Shown here: positions 1 through 6,800 of the stretch, one piece after another
How the letters are laid out: every line of letters starts with the position of its first letter
How positions within the stretch are numbered: position 1 is the stretch's first letter
NCBI GenBank assembly: GCA_014804285.1
Contig: JAAVAA010000082.1
Location: 1 to 18,904, forward strand
Length of the DNA stretch: 18,904 bases
From: Lachnospiraceae bacterium
GTDB lineage: Bacteria > Bacillota > Clostridia > Lachnospirales > Lachnospiraceae
Direction: 5' to 3'
Program-made: the position numbers and the translations under genes
Notes under the pieces: model-generated
Told to the model about the DNA's origin: nothing
What the model saw: only the letters and a program-made list of their open reading frames with translations
The model's database searches: none

Positions 1-139
1 ATTTGTATGCAAAAAAATCAAAAACCTTGTATAGGATTTAGAAGATTGGCAATACTATTATCAGAAAAGAAATTCGACAGCATAAAAGTGATGCTATTCG
101 ACAGCAAATTTCTACATATCTGATTCATATCAGAAAAGA
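1..139. other. Window edge, convergent intergenic stretch with short repeats
   Basis: The frame starting at base 1 stays open for 40 codons to a TGA at 121-123, so the 3' end of a small + strand gene cannot be excluded, but no family is recognisable. The 11-mer ATTCGACAGCA occurs twice (72-82 and 96-106). Between and overlapping these copies is a small dyad, AGCAT/ATGCT (79-83 and 91-95). A second dyad, CTGAT/ATCAG (120-124 and 129-133), lies just beyond the stop of the - strand phosphotransferase gene. It has no T-tract, so I do not call it a terminator. Confidence 0.3.
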
Positions 140-1120
140 TTATTTCCCCATAGACACAAGATTTTTTACAGCCTCCCTCTCGACCGTGTTTCGTACCTCA
201 GAAATTCCCATCATTTTTTCGGCTTCATCAATACATGCTCCAAGTGATCTTTGAATATTATACTCTAACCATTCTACCCAAGTATATGCCAACCCAAATA
301 CACCGCTGTACGCTCGAAAACAATTATCATACGCCTTTAGATAACCGTCAAAAAAGGCAACCATCTTTTCAATGTCCATATTACAGGTTGTAATGCCTGA
401 CCATTGAAGTGCCAGTTGGAGTGCATGGGATATCGGATTGCCGTAGTCGAGGCATTCTAAATCGATTACCCATGGATTACCGTTATCCCACATAATGTTT
501 TTGGGATCCATATCCTCGTTGGATACACATATAATATCGGGCAAAGATATTCTTGCCTTATTCAATTCCTCCTCGGCATAGCTTAAAAGCTTCTCATTGT
601 CAACCAAAAGAGAGGCAATCTCGCTTTTTTCTTCGTTCGCTTTATGGATATACTCGCGCCAGTTAATTTTACTTAATTCCGGCTCTTTATGAGAAATATT
701 CCGGGGCTCAATTGCATGAATCCTCCCAAGAATATTTCCGGCTATATTGCATTCGTCGTTTGAAATATTGTTCCAATCAGTGATATGTCCATCCTGCCAA
801 TTGAATATATAAAAATAGTGTCCGCCTACAGTTTGCATTTTTTGACCATGAACTGTCAGAGCAGGAACGATAGGAATATCCGCTTTTTCCAAAAGGCATT
901 CAATTTTTTCTGCTCGATCGAAATTTTCATGTACACCTTTCCTTCCCATTATTTCAGGATTCAGATGTTTCACTGCATATATTCCGGATTTTGTTCTTAT
1001 TTTGTACATTCTATGCATTAAACCGCCAGATACCGGTTCAATTGGAAAAATTACAGCTCCAACCCCACATTTTATCATCAAGTCTGCTATCAATTCGTCT
1101 ATTTTATAATCTTTCACCAT
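140..1120 (-). CDS. Aminoglycoside/choline-kinase-fold phosphotransferase (APH family)
   Basis: 326-residue cytoplasmic kinase-like protein of the APH (PF01636-type) superfamily, which transfers phosphate from ATP to small hydroxylated substrates; the substrate here is unknown. Visible features are a candidate nucleotide-binding lysine in YAVKHLN (K51), the Brenner-type catalytic loop around residues 200-211 with SNEDMDPKN (D203 as base, N208 as metal ligand), and the metal-binding VIDLE (D220). The usual His two residues before the catalytic Asp is Asn. I chose the ATG at 1118-1120 because GCGAGGAAAA precedes it at good spacing; an upstream in-frame ATG (1198) would add 26 residues but has no such site. 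The gene is divergent from the toxin-antitoxin pair and ends near a small dyad. The family is clear. Calling it a drug-resistance enzyme would be over-interpretation. Confidence 0.8.
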   Translation of the reverse strand: MVKDYKIDELIADLMIKCGVGAVIFPIEPVSGGLMHRMYKIRTKSGIYAVKHLNPEIMGRKGVHENFDRAEKIECLLEKADIPIVPALTVHGQKMQTVGGHYFYIFNWQDGHITDWNNISNDECNIAGNILGRIHAIEPRNISHKEPELSKINWREYIHKANEEKSEIASLLVDNEKLLSYAEEELNKARISLPDIICVSNEDMDPKNIMWDNGNPWVIDLECLDYGNPISHALQLALQWSGITTCNMDIEKMVAFFDGYLKAYDNCFRAYSGVFGLAYTWVEWLEYNIQRSLGACIDEAEKMMGISEVRNTVEREAVKNLVSMGK

Positions 1121-1166
1121 TTTTCCTCGCTTTGCATGTAAATTGCTATCCAAAAGCTTCCACCTA

Positions 1167-1195
1167 ATTATATTGTATGTTTCTATTGTTTTCAA
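1167..1195 (-). promoter_or_regulatory. Sigma-A-type promoter of the phosphotransferase gene
   Basis: On the - strand, TTGAAA (1195-1190) is followed by exactly 17 nt and a perfect TATAAT (1172-1167), about 45 nt upstream of the chosen start codon. Its -35 overlaps the -35 of the divergent toxin-antitoxin promoter. Confidence 0.7.
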
Positions 1196-1214
1196 CACAT
1201 AATTATGCTATAAT
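1186..1214 (+). promoter_or_regulatory. Sigma-A-type promoter of the toxin-antitoxin operon
   Basis: TTGTTT (1186-1191), 17 nt, then a perfect TATAAT (1209-1214), followed by AAAGGAGCG and the antitoxin ATG. The -35 shares bases with the divergent phosphotransferase promoter, so a repressor bound here could block both. Confidence 0.65.
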
Positions 1215-1240
1215 TGTGTCAAAGAAAGGAGCGAAGCATT

Positions 1241-1504
1241 ATGCCTCTTATCATGCCTATTAAAGATTTACGCAATACAACTGAGATTTCTAATATTGCA
1301 CACAAGGAACAGGAACCTATTTTTATTACCAAAAACGGATATAGCGATTTGGTTGTAATGAGTAGCGAATTATATGATAAATTTGCAAGAATTAACCGCA
1401 TTGACCAAGCTATCTACGAATCCGAGCAGGAAATTGCAAACGGGGAAGAAGCAGTCGAGGCAGAGATAGTTTTTGCAGAATTGGAGAAAAAGCATTTTGG
1501 ATAA
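1241..1504 (+). CDS. Phd/YefM-type antitoxin
   Basis: 87-residue antitoxin of the Phd/YefM superfamily. In this family the N-terminal domain binds operator DNA as a dimer and the C-terminal tail wraps and neutralises the RelE/ParE-fold toxin. The opening MPLIMPIKDLRNTTEIS, the central PIFITKNGYSDLVVMS strand region (near residues 27-42) and the acidic helical C-terminus rich in Glu fit the family and its usual 80-90 residue length. The ATG at 1241 is chosen for the AAAGGAGCG site upstream; longer in-frame starts lack one and would overlap the -10. It overlaps the toxin reading frame by about 8 nt, giving translational coupling. Known members repress their own operon, which would place the binding site over the divergent promoters. 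Confidence 0.85.
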   Translation: MPLIMPIKDLRNTTEISNIAHKEQEPIFITKNGYSDLVVMSSELYDKFARINRIDQAIYESEQEIANGEEAVEAEIVFAELEKKHFG

Positions 1505-1799
1505 ATACAAGGTAAAGGTTAACCCCAGAGCAATACGCGAATTAGACAACATATACGAATACATTGCAAATGAGAAATTGGCTCCTGAAAATGCAAAGGG
1601 ACAGGCTGGCAGAATTAAGAAAGCTGTTTTAAGTTTAGACACCTTTCCGCAGTCTCATCAGGAGAGAAATGAGGGCAGATATGCCGGAAAGGGTTACAGA
1701 CAATTGTTGATTGATAACTATATTGCCATATTCCGCATTGACGAATCGCGCAAAACGGTTTATGTGGTAACGATACAGTATCAGGGAAGAAATCTATAA
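1497..1799 (+). CDS. RelE/ParE-superfamily toxin
   Basis: About 100 residues of the RelE/ParE fold, toxins that cleave ribosome-bound mRNA (RelE) or poison gyrase (ParE); sequence alone does not decide which. Seen are the N-terminal KVKVNPRAIRELDNIYEYIA helix region, the central ERNEGRYAGKGYRQLLID and the C-terminal strand VYVVTIQYQGRNL, which correspond to the conserved Arg/Tyr-rich core. No ATG is suitably placed. The TTG at 1497 (LDKYKVKV...) overlaps the antitoxin stop and lies 11 nt after GGAG; a TTG at 1473 is the alternative and would add 8 residues. Translation is probably coupled to the antitoxin. A terminator follows at 1803. Confidence 0.8.
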   Translation: MDKYKVKVNPRAIRELDNIYEYIANEKLAPENAKGQAGRIKKAVLSLDTFPQSHQERNEGRYAGKGYRQLLIDNYIAIFRIDESRKTVYVVTIQYQGRNL

Positions 1800-1802
1800 G
1801 AT

Positions 1803-1840
1803 AAGCACCAAATGACAAAGTAATTCATTTGGTGCTTTCT
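1803..1840 (+). terminator. Rho-independent terminator after the toxin-antitoxin operon
   Basis: A 13-bp stem: AAGCACCAAATGA (1803-1815) pairs with its complement at 1825-1837, followed by TTTCTTCC. The A-rich 5' flank is short, so it acts mainly on the + strand. Confidence 0.85.
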
Positions 1841-1877
1841 TCCATCTAGGAATTAAAAAGTTAGTATTTATAAGGGG

Positions 1878-1906
1878 TTACCAAGAATTTAATAATAAAT
1901 TATAAC
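1878..1906 (+). promoter_or_regulatory. Candidate promoter of the GNAT gene
   Basis: TTACCA (1878-1883), 17 nt, TATAAC (1901-1906), immediately before the GAGAGG ribosome site. Four of six and five of six bases match the sigma-A consensus. Confidence 0.5.
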
Positions 1907-1921
1907 AGAGAGGAATAGGAA

Positions 1922-2446
1922 ATGCAGTACATATTTGAAACAGAGCATTTGAAAATTAGAAAATTTGAGCTTGATGATGCCCGATGTTTGTATAAAAATC
2001 ATTTGGAGGAAGAAGTAAAAAAATGGATTCCAAATGAAAGTTATGCAGATATCGAAGAAACAAAGGAAGCAATCAATTTCTATACTGATTGTGTCAATAA
2101 TAAACATTTACCGTATGTATTGGCTGTTGAATTAAAAAGTACAGGCGAATTGATAGGGGATACGGGTGTAAATGAAGTTGAAGGAAATCTAAATGAAGTG
2201 GAAATCGGCTACGGAATTTGTGAAAAGTATAGTGGAAAAGGATATGCTACTGAACTTTTAATGGCAATGACAGAGTATGTAGCTGAAAATTTTGAAATTA
2301 GTATTTTATATGGACGAGTTATGCATGGGAATAATGCTTCGGTAAGAGTTCTTGAAAAGAATGGTTATGAATTTGTCAGGGAAGAATTTGGAGCAGAAGA
2401 TGATCCTTATGGTAATGGGATGTTAGTTTATAAAAAAGTATGTTAG
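1922..2446 (+). CDS. GNAT N-acetyltransferase, RimJ/RimL-like
   Basis: 174-residue cytoplasmic acetyltransferase of the GNAT fold, which moves an acetyl group from acetyl-CoA to an amine. The start fits the RimJ/RimL subgroup (FETEHLKIRKFELDDA). Motif A, which binds the CoA pyrophosphate, is the segment EIGYGICEKYSGKGYATELL (residues about 98-117), with the Q/RxxGxG/A-like turn as KYSGKGYA. Motif B follows with HGNNASVRVLEKNGYEFV, the classic N..S...E..GF/Y pattern. Length is normal. The ATG has GAGAGGAATAG upstream. It stands alone between a terminator and a weak inverted repeat. The substrate cannot be read from sequence. Confidence 0.85.
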   Translation: MQYIFETEHLKIRKFELDDARCLYKNHLEEEVKKWIPNESYADIEETKEAINFYTDCVNNKHLPYVLAVELKSTGELIGDTGVNEVEGNLNEVEIGYGICEKYSGKGYATELLMAMTEYVAENFEISILYGRVMHGNNASVRVLEKNGYEFVREEFGAEDDPYGNGMLVYKKVC

Positions 2447-2615
2447 CAGACTTCTCTGGTTTACAACAGATTAGTGAATCAGGGCTTTGGGGAGAGAAGT
2501 TACAATATTAATCTTCCTTTTCAGAATTGTGTACCTATTAAAATTTGGCTATAAATACACTAACAAGTCGGTATTTGCCAAGGTAAATGATAGATAAAAT
2601 AAGAGGTGAATTTAT
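2447..2615. other. Intergenic stretch with an 8-bp inverted repeat
   Basis: ACTTCTCT (2450-2457) and its exact complement AGAGAAGT (2493-2500) enclose 35 nt just after the GNAT stop. There is no clear T-tract, so it is at best a weak terminator. The remainder is AT-rich with no confident promoter, ending in the AAGAGGTGA ribosome site of the next gene. Confidence 0.3.
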
Positions 2616-3017
2616 ATGGGTAATTTTGCTATTCAGTTTCTTAATAACGAAGGTGAACCTATTACACAAGAAGCTGTGGACAAACTGGTGTGCAAAATTC
2701 GGAAAAATCATTGCAGGTCTGCATGGTTGGCTTTGGATGAATATGGCGAAGAGGATTTTCTTTCTGTAGATATTGATAATAATTGGGCGGCTTTGGCTTT
2801 TAACACATATGGTGAAGATGAAGAGGCTCATATGTATATGCCTGTTAATCCCGAATATGATACATCCGAAGAAGAGGCTCCTGTAAATATCGGCGGACAG
2901 ACTCCGGTTCTCAAGCGAAATGCACTCAATGATTTGAATCTGGTTGCGGAATGTGTTCTCCATTTTGCCAAAACAGGAGAGCTGTATCTAGAGATGGAGT
3001 GGGAGGAAGTAGGGTAA
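2616..3017 (+). CDS. Imm1-like small acidic protein (possible immunity protein)
   Basis: 133-residue soluble acidic protein without signal peptide or membrane span. The core SAWLALDEYGEEDFLSVDID, then NWAALAF, APVNIGGQTPVLKRNALND and the C-terminal ending (FAKTGELYLEMEWEEVG) resemble Imm1-type immunity proteins of polymorphic toxin systems, in which a late FF/HF..TG..P..v.W element is typical. This is recognition from memory and could be wrong; a general DUF is the alternative. No toxin, WXG or Rhs-like gene is adjacent, so if it is an immunity protein it is an orphan. The ATG is preceded by AAGAGGTGA at good spacing. The downstream lipoprotein gene is 79 nt away on the same strand. Confidence 0.5.
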   Translation: MGNFAIQFLNNEGEPITQEAVDKLVCKIRKNHCRSAWLALDEYGEEDFLSVDIDNNWAALAFNTYGEDEEAHMYMPVNPEYDTSEEEAPVNIGGQTPVLKRNALNDLNLVAECVLHFAKTGELYLEMEWEEVG

Positions 3018-3096
3018 GAAACATAAATTCCGGTATGTGGGGGAGTTAATGGGGACACTTTTCCATAAAGGGATATTAAATAGGGAGGAAATGTTG

Positions 3097-3504
3097 ATGA
3101 AAAAAGGAGCAGCGTTTTTGTTAGCAATAATGTGTGTATTGTTAATGACAGGCTGTGGAATGATAACCAGCACAAAAGATATGCAAACGGTAGAAAATGA
3201 GGTTTTGCAGGAAAATACTGTATCAGTGAACCTTGATGATATAGCAACACAAGGCGACATAACTGAGCAATATTGCAATCATCTGGGGCAGGTGACAGAA
3301 GAGAACTTCATGAGTGCAGAAGACATTAAGTCAGCAGATGCAACAGTGACTTATGATGAAGAAACAGGGCAGTATTCGATAGAATTATCAATAGAAACAA
3401 ATGGAGAAGTGGGTGAGGAGCAGATTGAACAGTATAAAAGCATCTTAAGCGAAAAGTATGAGTATGCAGAAGTAGTTTTAGTGGTTGATGGAGAAGTTAT
3501 GTAA
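3097..3504 (+). CDS. Small putative lipoprotein
   Basis: 135-residue exported protein. Lys-Lys at the N-terminus, a hydrophobic core (AAFLLAIMCVLLM) and MTGC give a lipoprotein signal peptide with Cys near residue 19-20; Met at -3 is less common than Leu. The mature part is acidic, with CNHLGQVTEENFMSAEDI and YDEETGQYSIELSIETN; I recognise no domain. I chose the ATG at 3097 because GGGAGG (3083-3088) is 8 nt away; the ATG at 3091 is only 2 nt from it, and a longer frame from 3037 would bury the signal peptide. It is followed after 43 nt by the next gene, probably co-transcribed. Confidence 0.65.
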   Translation: MKKGAAFLLAIMCVLLMTGCGMITSTKDMQTVENEVLQENTVSVNLDDIATQGDITEQYCNHLGQVTEENFMSAEDIKSADATVTYDEETGQYSIELSIETNGEVGEEQIEQYKSILSEKYEYAEVVLVVDGEVM

Positions 3505-3547
3505 GACCGGTTTTACTTCAATATATTTTGGAATAGGGGATATAGAT

Positions 3548-4198
3548 ATGGGCAAGGGCGCAGGCGGCATATCCATTATAGGCGGAGCAGATGGACCGAC
3601 AAGTATTTTTATTGCTGGAAAAGGTGGTAAGGTAAAGCTTTCAACACGTATACAGAATTATTTCCGCGAAATAAAGAGGAACAGAATCAAAAAGCAAATT
3701 ACTGCCAATCCCCATACGCTGGAAGAAGTCGTGGAATGGCTGAAACAGGAGTACGGTGCTATGGAGGTTTCGCAGCAGTCTTTTAATTATCAGGAACAGA
3801 GGAGGTGCTTAAAGGCATCCCTTATCATGCGCCATCGCCCGGATTTGCTGGGGGAACTGATGAACTTGGAGACACCCGAAAGAGGGGATATGGAAGCCTT
3901 AAAGGCGTTTTGGGAGAAGATTCAGGAAAGGGATAAAAGGGCGGAGGAGATTGCAGAGGATATTTTCCCCATGGATTTCCACATATACGAGATTGTGTGG
4001 TCGGAGAATGGCCGGATACAAATAGGTGTGGAAACTATCTGGCAGATGCTTGACGGATCATGCAGTGGGGATAAGAAAACCATGAAGAAGTTAAGGAAGC
4101 TTTTAAAAAAGATATATTTGTATTACGGTGTCACTGCTGAAGACATAAAAAATAAGACGGAAAGGTACACTTGCCTTTTATCAATATTATGTTCATAG
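3548..4198 (+). CDS. Soluble protein with N-terminal decarboxylase-beta-like GGADGPT motif
   Basis: 216 residues, highly charged, no signal peptide or membrane span after the start. Residues about 6-20 read GGISIIGGADGPTSIF, nearly identical to a conserved membrane signature of Na+-translocating decarboxylase beta subunits (OadB/GcdB family). The remaining ~190 residues (basic FREIKRNRIKKQ stretch, TLEEVVEWLKQEYG helix, several long helices) have nothing of that family, which has about ten membrane spans and ~370 residues. Name-by-similarity pipelines may therefore mislabel it as a decarboxylase subunit. The ATG at 3548 is chosen for AGGGGA 7 nt upstream; an earlier start inside the lipoprotein gene is possible but lacks support. 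Function unknown. Confidence 0.6.
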   Translation: MGKGAGGISIIGGADGPTSIFIAGKGGKVKLSTRIQNYFREIKRNRIKKQITANPHTLEEVVEWLKQEYGAMEVSQQSFNYQEQRRCLKASLIMRHRPDLLGELMNLETPERGDMEALKAFWEKIQERDKRAEEIAEDIFPMDFHIYEIVWSENGRIQIGVETIWQMLDGSCSGDKKTMKKLRKLLKKIYLYYGVTAEDIKNKTERYTCLLSILCS

Positions 4199-4207
4199 AA
4201 GAGTTCT

Positions 4208-4235
4208 TTGTGTCGAACAGTTGGATCGATATAAT
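4208..4235 (+). promoter_or_regulatory. Candidate promoter of the two-component operon
   Basis: A perfect TATAAT lies at 4230-4235, just before GGGAGGAC and the response-regulator ATG. The best -35, TTGTGT (4208-4213), is weak and 16 nt away. Confidence 0.45.
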
Positions 4236-4254
4236 AAATTGGGAGGACAGCAGC

Positions 4255-4923
4255 ATGAAGCATAGAATACTTATTATCGAAGATGATATTGTGATACAGA
4301 CACAGTTAAAAAACTTATTGACCGGGAATGGTTATGAGGCGGAAACGATAAATGACTTTCCGGTTGTTATGGAGCAGGTGAAATATTTCCAGCCGCATTT
4401 AATTCTTCTGGACATAAAGCTGCCGGGAAATGATGGATTTTCAGTATGTTCGCAAATCCGTACTTTTTCCAATGTACCGATCATCTTTGTCACAAGCTGT
4501 AATACAGATATGGACGAGCTGAACAGTATCATGCTTGGAGGAGATGCATTTGTTACAAAACCATATAACACGGCAATTCTTTTGGCAAAAATAGCATCCT
4601 TGCTAAAAAGGGCGTATCCTGCGACAGAACAGGAAGCACTGTCCTGCCGCGGAATCACCTTGCATTTGGAAAGCAGTAAAATAGAGTATGCAGACCGACA
4701 AGCCGATTTGACCAAAAATGAACTGAAAATATTGTACTATCTGTTTAAGCATGCCGGAACAATCTGTGCCCGAACTGATATTGTTGAGTATTTGTGGGAT
4801 AACCGGCTTTATGTTGACGATAACGCTTTAAGCGTTAATATAGGCAGGATTCGTGATAAGCTGTCTGCTATTGGGGTGACCGATTTTATTAAAACAAAGC
4901 ATCGGCAGGGGTACACCATATGA
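4255..4923 (+). CDS. OmpR-family response regulator, BceR-like
   Basis: 222-residue cytoplasmic transcription factor. The receiver domain (1-115) shows the acidic pair in IIEDD, the phospho-acceptor Asp53 in LILLDIKLPG, the Thr in IIFVTS (T80) and Lys102 in TKPY. The winged-helix DNA-binding domain covers about 130-222 (LTKNELKILYYLFKHAGTIC, then SVNIGRIRDKLS and the wing KTKHRQGYTI). ATG 4255 follows GGGAGGAC; a longer in-frame start at 4171 would run back into the preceding gene. The stop overlaps the kinase ATG (ATGA), giving translational coupling. Orientation and neighbours match Bce-type loci, where the regulator activates its adjacent ABC transporter in response to cell-wall-active peptides. 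Confidence 0.92.
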   Translation: MKHRILIIEDDIVIQTQLKNLLTGNGYEAETINDFPVVMEQVKYFQPHLILLDIKLPGNDGFSVCSQIRTFSNVPIIFVTSCNTDMDELNSIMLGGDAFVTKPYNTAILLAKIASLLKRAYPATEQEALSCRGITLHLESSKIEYADRQADLTKNELKILYYLFKHAGTICARTDIVEYLWDNRLYVDDNALSVNIGRIRDKLSAIGVTDFIKTKHRQGYTI

Positions 4924-5936
4924 ACGGAAAACTCTATTGGAAACAAAAATTACCGATTGTGCTCCTCAATTTCCTCTGTATGATCGGGCTGGTCATATTC
5001 CTGCATGTGACCGGCAACAGCTTTGACAGCATCGTTCTCATTTGTCTTATCTGGATTGTTATTTTGACAGCCCATCTTGTAATGGCTTATTACAGCCGAA
5101 AGACGCAGATGGAAAAGCTACTGAAACTTGCAGAGCAGTTAGAAGAACGCTATTTGCTTTCCGAGGTCATGGAAAAGCCGGAGCGTGCTGATGACCAGGT
5201 GTATTACAGGCTTTTGAAACTGGCAGGAAAGTCCATGCTGGAACAGGTTGCCGAAGTCAGGAGAGAACGGACGCAGTATAGGGAATATGTGGAACAGTGG
5301 GTACATGAGATCAAGACACCTATTACAGCAATGAAACTTCTCTGTGAAAATGTCCATTTGCCGGAAACAAAGGAATTACTGGTGGAGCTTGAAAAGATAA
5401 ACTGTTTTACGGAGCAGGCACTTTATTATGCCCGGAGTGAACATACGGAAAAAGATTATTCCGTACGGGAGATTCGTCTGTTTGATGTGATTCACCAGTC
5501 AATCGCAGAAAATAAGTATCTGCTTTTGCAAAACGGAGTTGGAATTGACCTGCAGGAAACAGACGATATTGTTTATTCTGATGAAAAATGGTTATGCTTT
5601 ATTCTTAACCAGCTTATTGTCAATTCCGTCAAATACCGAACTAAGCAACCGGTACTGAAATTCTATACTGAGTATCAGGGCAATCAGATTATCCTGTGTG
5701 TGCAGGATAATGGGATTGGAATAGATGCCGGTGACCTGCCGAGAATCTTTGAAAAGGGCTTCACCGGACAAAACGGCAGAAAAGTAGCACATAGTTCCAC
5801 AGGCATTGGACTGTATCTGTGTAAACGGCTGTGTGATAAATTAGGAATTGGGATTTGTGCCGATTCTAATGGCAGCGGCACCGTCGTCCGGCTTTCCTTT
5901 CATATTAATGACTTTATTCAGCGAGTGCAGGACTAG
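4920..5936 (+). CDS. Intramembrane-sensing histidine kinase, BceS-like
   Basis: 338-residue membrane sensor kinase. Two membrane spans lie close together (residues about 11-31 and 37-57) with only a few residues outside, so there is no extracellular sensor. In the family the partner ABC permease does the sensing. The dimerisation/phosphoacceptor helix has H129 in QWVHEIKTPITAMKLL. The ATPase domain has the N box (FILNQLIVNSVKYR), G1 box (VQDNGIGID), the F box region PRIFEKGFTG and the G2 box STGIGLYL. Length fits BceS-type kinases. It overlaps the regulator stop by 4 nt. Its own 3' end forms the 5' arm of the terminator at 5924, separating it from the transporter unit. Confidence 0.92.
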   Translation: MNGKLYWKQKLPIVLLNFLCMIGLVIFLHVTGNSFDSIVLICLIWIVILTAHLVMAYYSRKTQMEKLLKLAEQLEERYLLSEVMEKPERADDQVYYRLLKLAGKSMLEQVAEVRRERTQYREYVEQWVHEIKTPITAMKLLCENVHLPETKELLVELEKINCFTEQALYYARSEHTEKDYSVREIRLFDVIHQSIAENKYLLLQNGVGIDLQETDDIVYSDEKWLCFILNQLIVNSVKYRTKQPVLKFYTEYQGNQIILCVQDNGIGIDAGDLPRIFEKGFTGQNGRKVAHSSTGIGLYLCKRLCDKLGIGICADSNGSGTVVRLSFHINDFIQRVQD

Positions 5937-5960
5937 ATCCCTGCACTTCTTACATTTTTG
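5924..5960 (+). terminator. Terminator overlapping the kinase stop codon
   Basis: AGTGCAGG (5924-5931) and CCTGCACT (5940-5947) form a perfect 8-bp stem with an 8-nt loop, followed by a T-rich run (5947-5960). The T-tract is interrupted, so read-through is likely, and it coincides with the operator of the ABC genes. Confidence 0.6.
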
Positions 5961-5975
5961 TTAGAACTTTGTAAG
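5949..5975 (+). promoter_or_regulatory. BceR-type operator upstream of the ABC transporter
   Basis: TTACA (5950-5954), 4 nt, TGTTA (5959-5963) matches the TNACA-N4-TGTAA pattern reported for BceR-like regulators, with one base off. A wider dyad, CTTAC (5949-5953) with GTAAG (5971-5975), surrounds it. A good -10, TACAAT (6008-6013), lies downstream with no convincing -35, as expected for an activator-dependent promoter. Confidence 0.6.
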
Positions 5976-6032
5976 AAAACCTGATACAAACGGCAAAAGT
6001 TTTCCTTTACAATAATGACGAGGTGAATGATT

Positions 6033-6800
6033 ATGAAAGAAATTCTAAGACTGGAGCATATCCAGAAATTTTATGGAAATCAGGGAAATCTTACAAAAGC
6101 GATTAATGACATTAGTTTTTCGGTAAATAACGGGGAATTTGTCGGCATTATGGGAGCCTCCGGCTCCGGCAAGACTACACTTCTCAACTGCATTTCCACG
6201 ATTGATACCGTCAGTGCAGGACACATTTATCTGGATGGAACCGATGTGACGGAAATCAAAGAGAAGGAACTGGCACGGTTCCGCAGGGAAAATCTCGGTT
6301 TTGTTTTTCAGGATTTTAATCTGCTGGACACGCTGACGATTTCAGAAAATATTGCACTGGCTCTTACCATTAACAAAGTGCCTGCGGAGCAAATTGGCGG
6401 TAAAGTATATGAAATAGCGGAAAGCCTTAACATTACGGACATTTTGGATAAATACCCTTATCAGGTATCTGGCGGTCAGAAGCAGCGCTGTGCCTGTGCA
6501 AGGGCTATCATCAATAAGCCGAAACTGATTCTGGCCGATGAGCCTACCGGAGCCTTGGATAGTCATTCATCACAGATGCTGCTCAGTACCATGCAGGGCA
6601 TCAATGAGCAGCTTGGCGCTACAATTCTCATGGTGACTCATGATGCCTTTTCTGCCAGTTATGCGAACCGGATTTTGTTTTTACGGGATGGTATGATTTT
6701 TACTGAGATTTTGAAAGGCAGCGATTCCCGTAAAGAATTTTTTGAAAAGATACTGGATGTCCTCACAATGTTGGGAGGAGGACAAAGCGATGTATGCTAA
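6033..6800 (+). CDS. Bce-type ABC transporter ATP-binding protein
   Basis: 255-residue cytoplasmic ATPase of the MacB/LolD/BceA class. Visible are Walker A GASGSGKTT (41-49), the Q-loop FVFQDFNLLD, signature VSGGQKQR, Walker B LILADEPTGALD and the H-loop MVTHD; the LDT..I.ENI stretch after the Q-loop is typical of the BceA subgroup. ATG 6033 is 7 nt after GAGGTG, while the in-frame ATG at 6027 is only 1 nt away, so 6033 is preferred. It overlaps the permease gene by 11 nt. With the permease it should form the peptide-antibiotic sensing and target-protection complex that signals to the upstream kinase. Confidence 0.93.
   Translation: MKEILRLEHIQKFYGNQGNLTKAINDISFSVNNGEFVGIMGASGSGKTTLLNCISTIDTVSAGHIYLDGTDVTEIKEKELARFRRENLGFVFQDFNLLDTLTISENIALALTINKVPAEQIGGKVYEIAESLNITDILDKYPYQVSGGQKQRCACARAIINKPKLILADEPTGALDSHSSQMLLSTMQGINEQLGATILMVTHDAFSASYANRILFLRDGMIFTEILKGSDSRKEFFEKILDVLTMLGGGQSDVC

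Noticed and set aside
3548..4198. Annotation as a sodium-translocating decarboxylase beta subunit
   Set aside because: Only a ~16-residue motif matches; the rest is soluble, charged and far shorter than the ten-span family.
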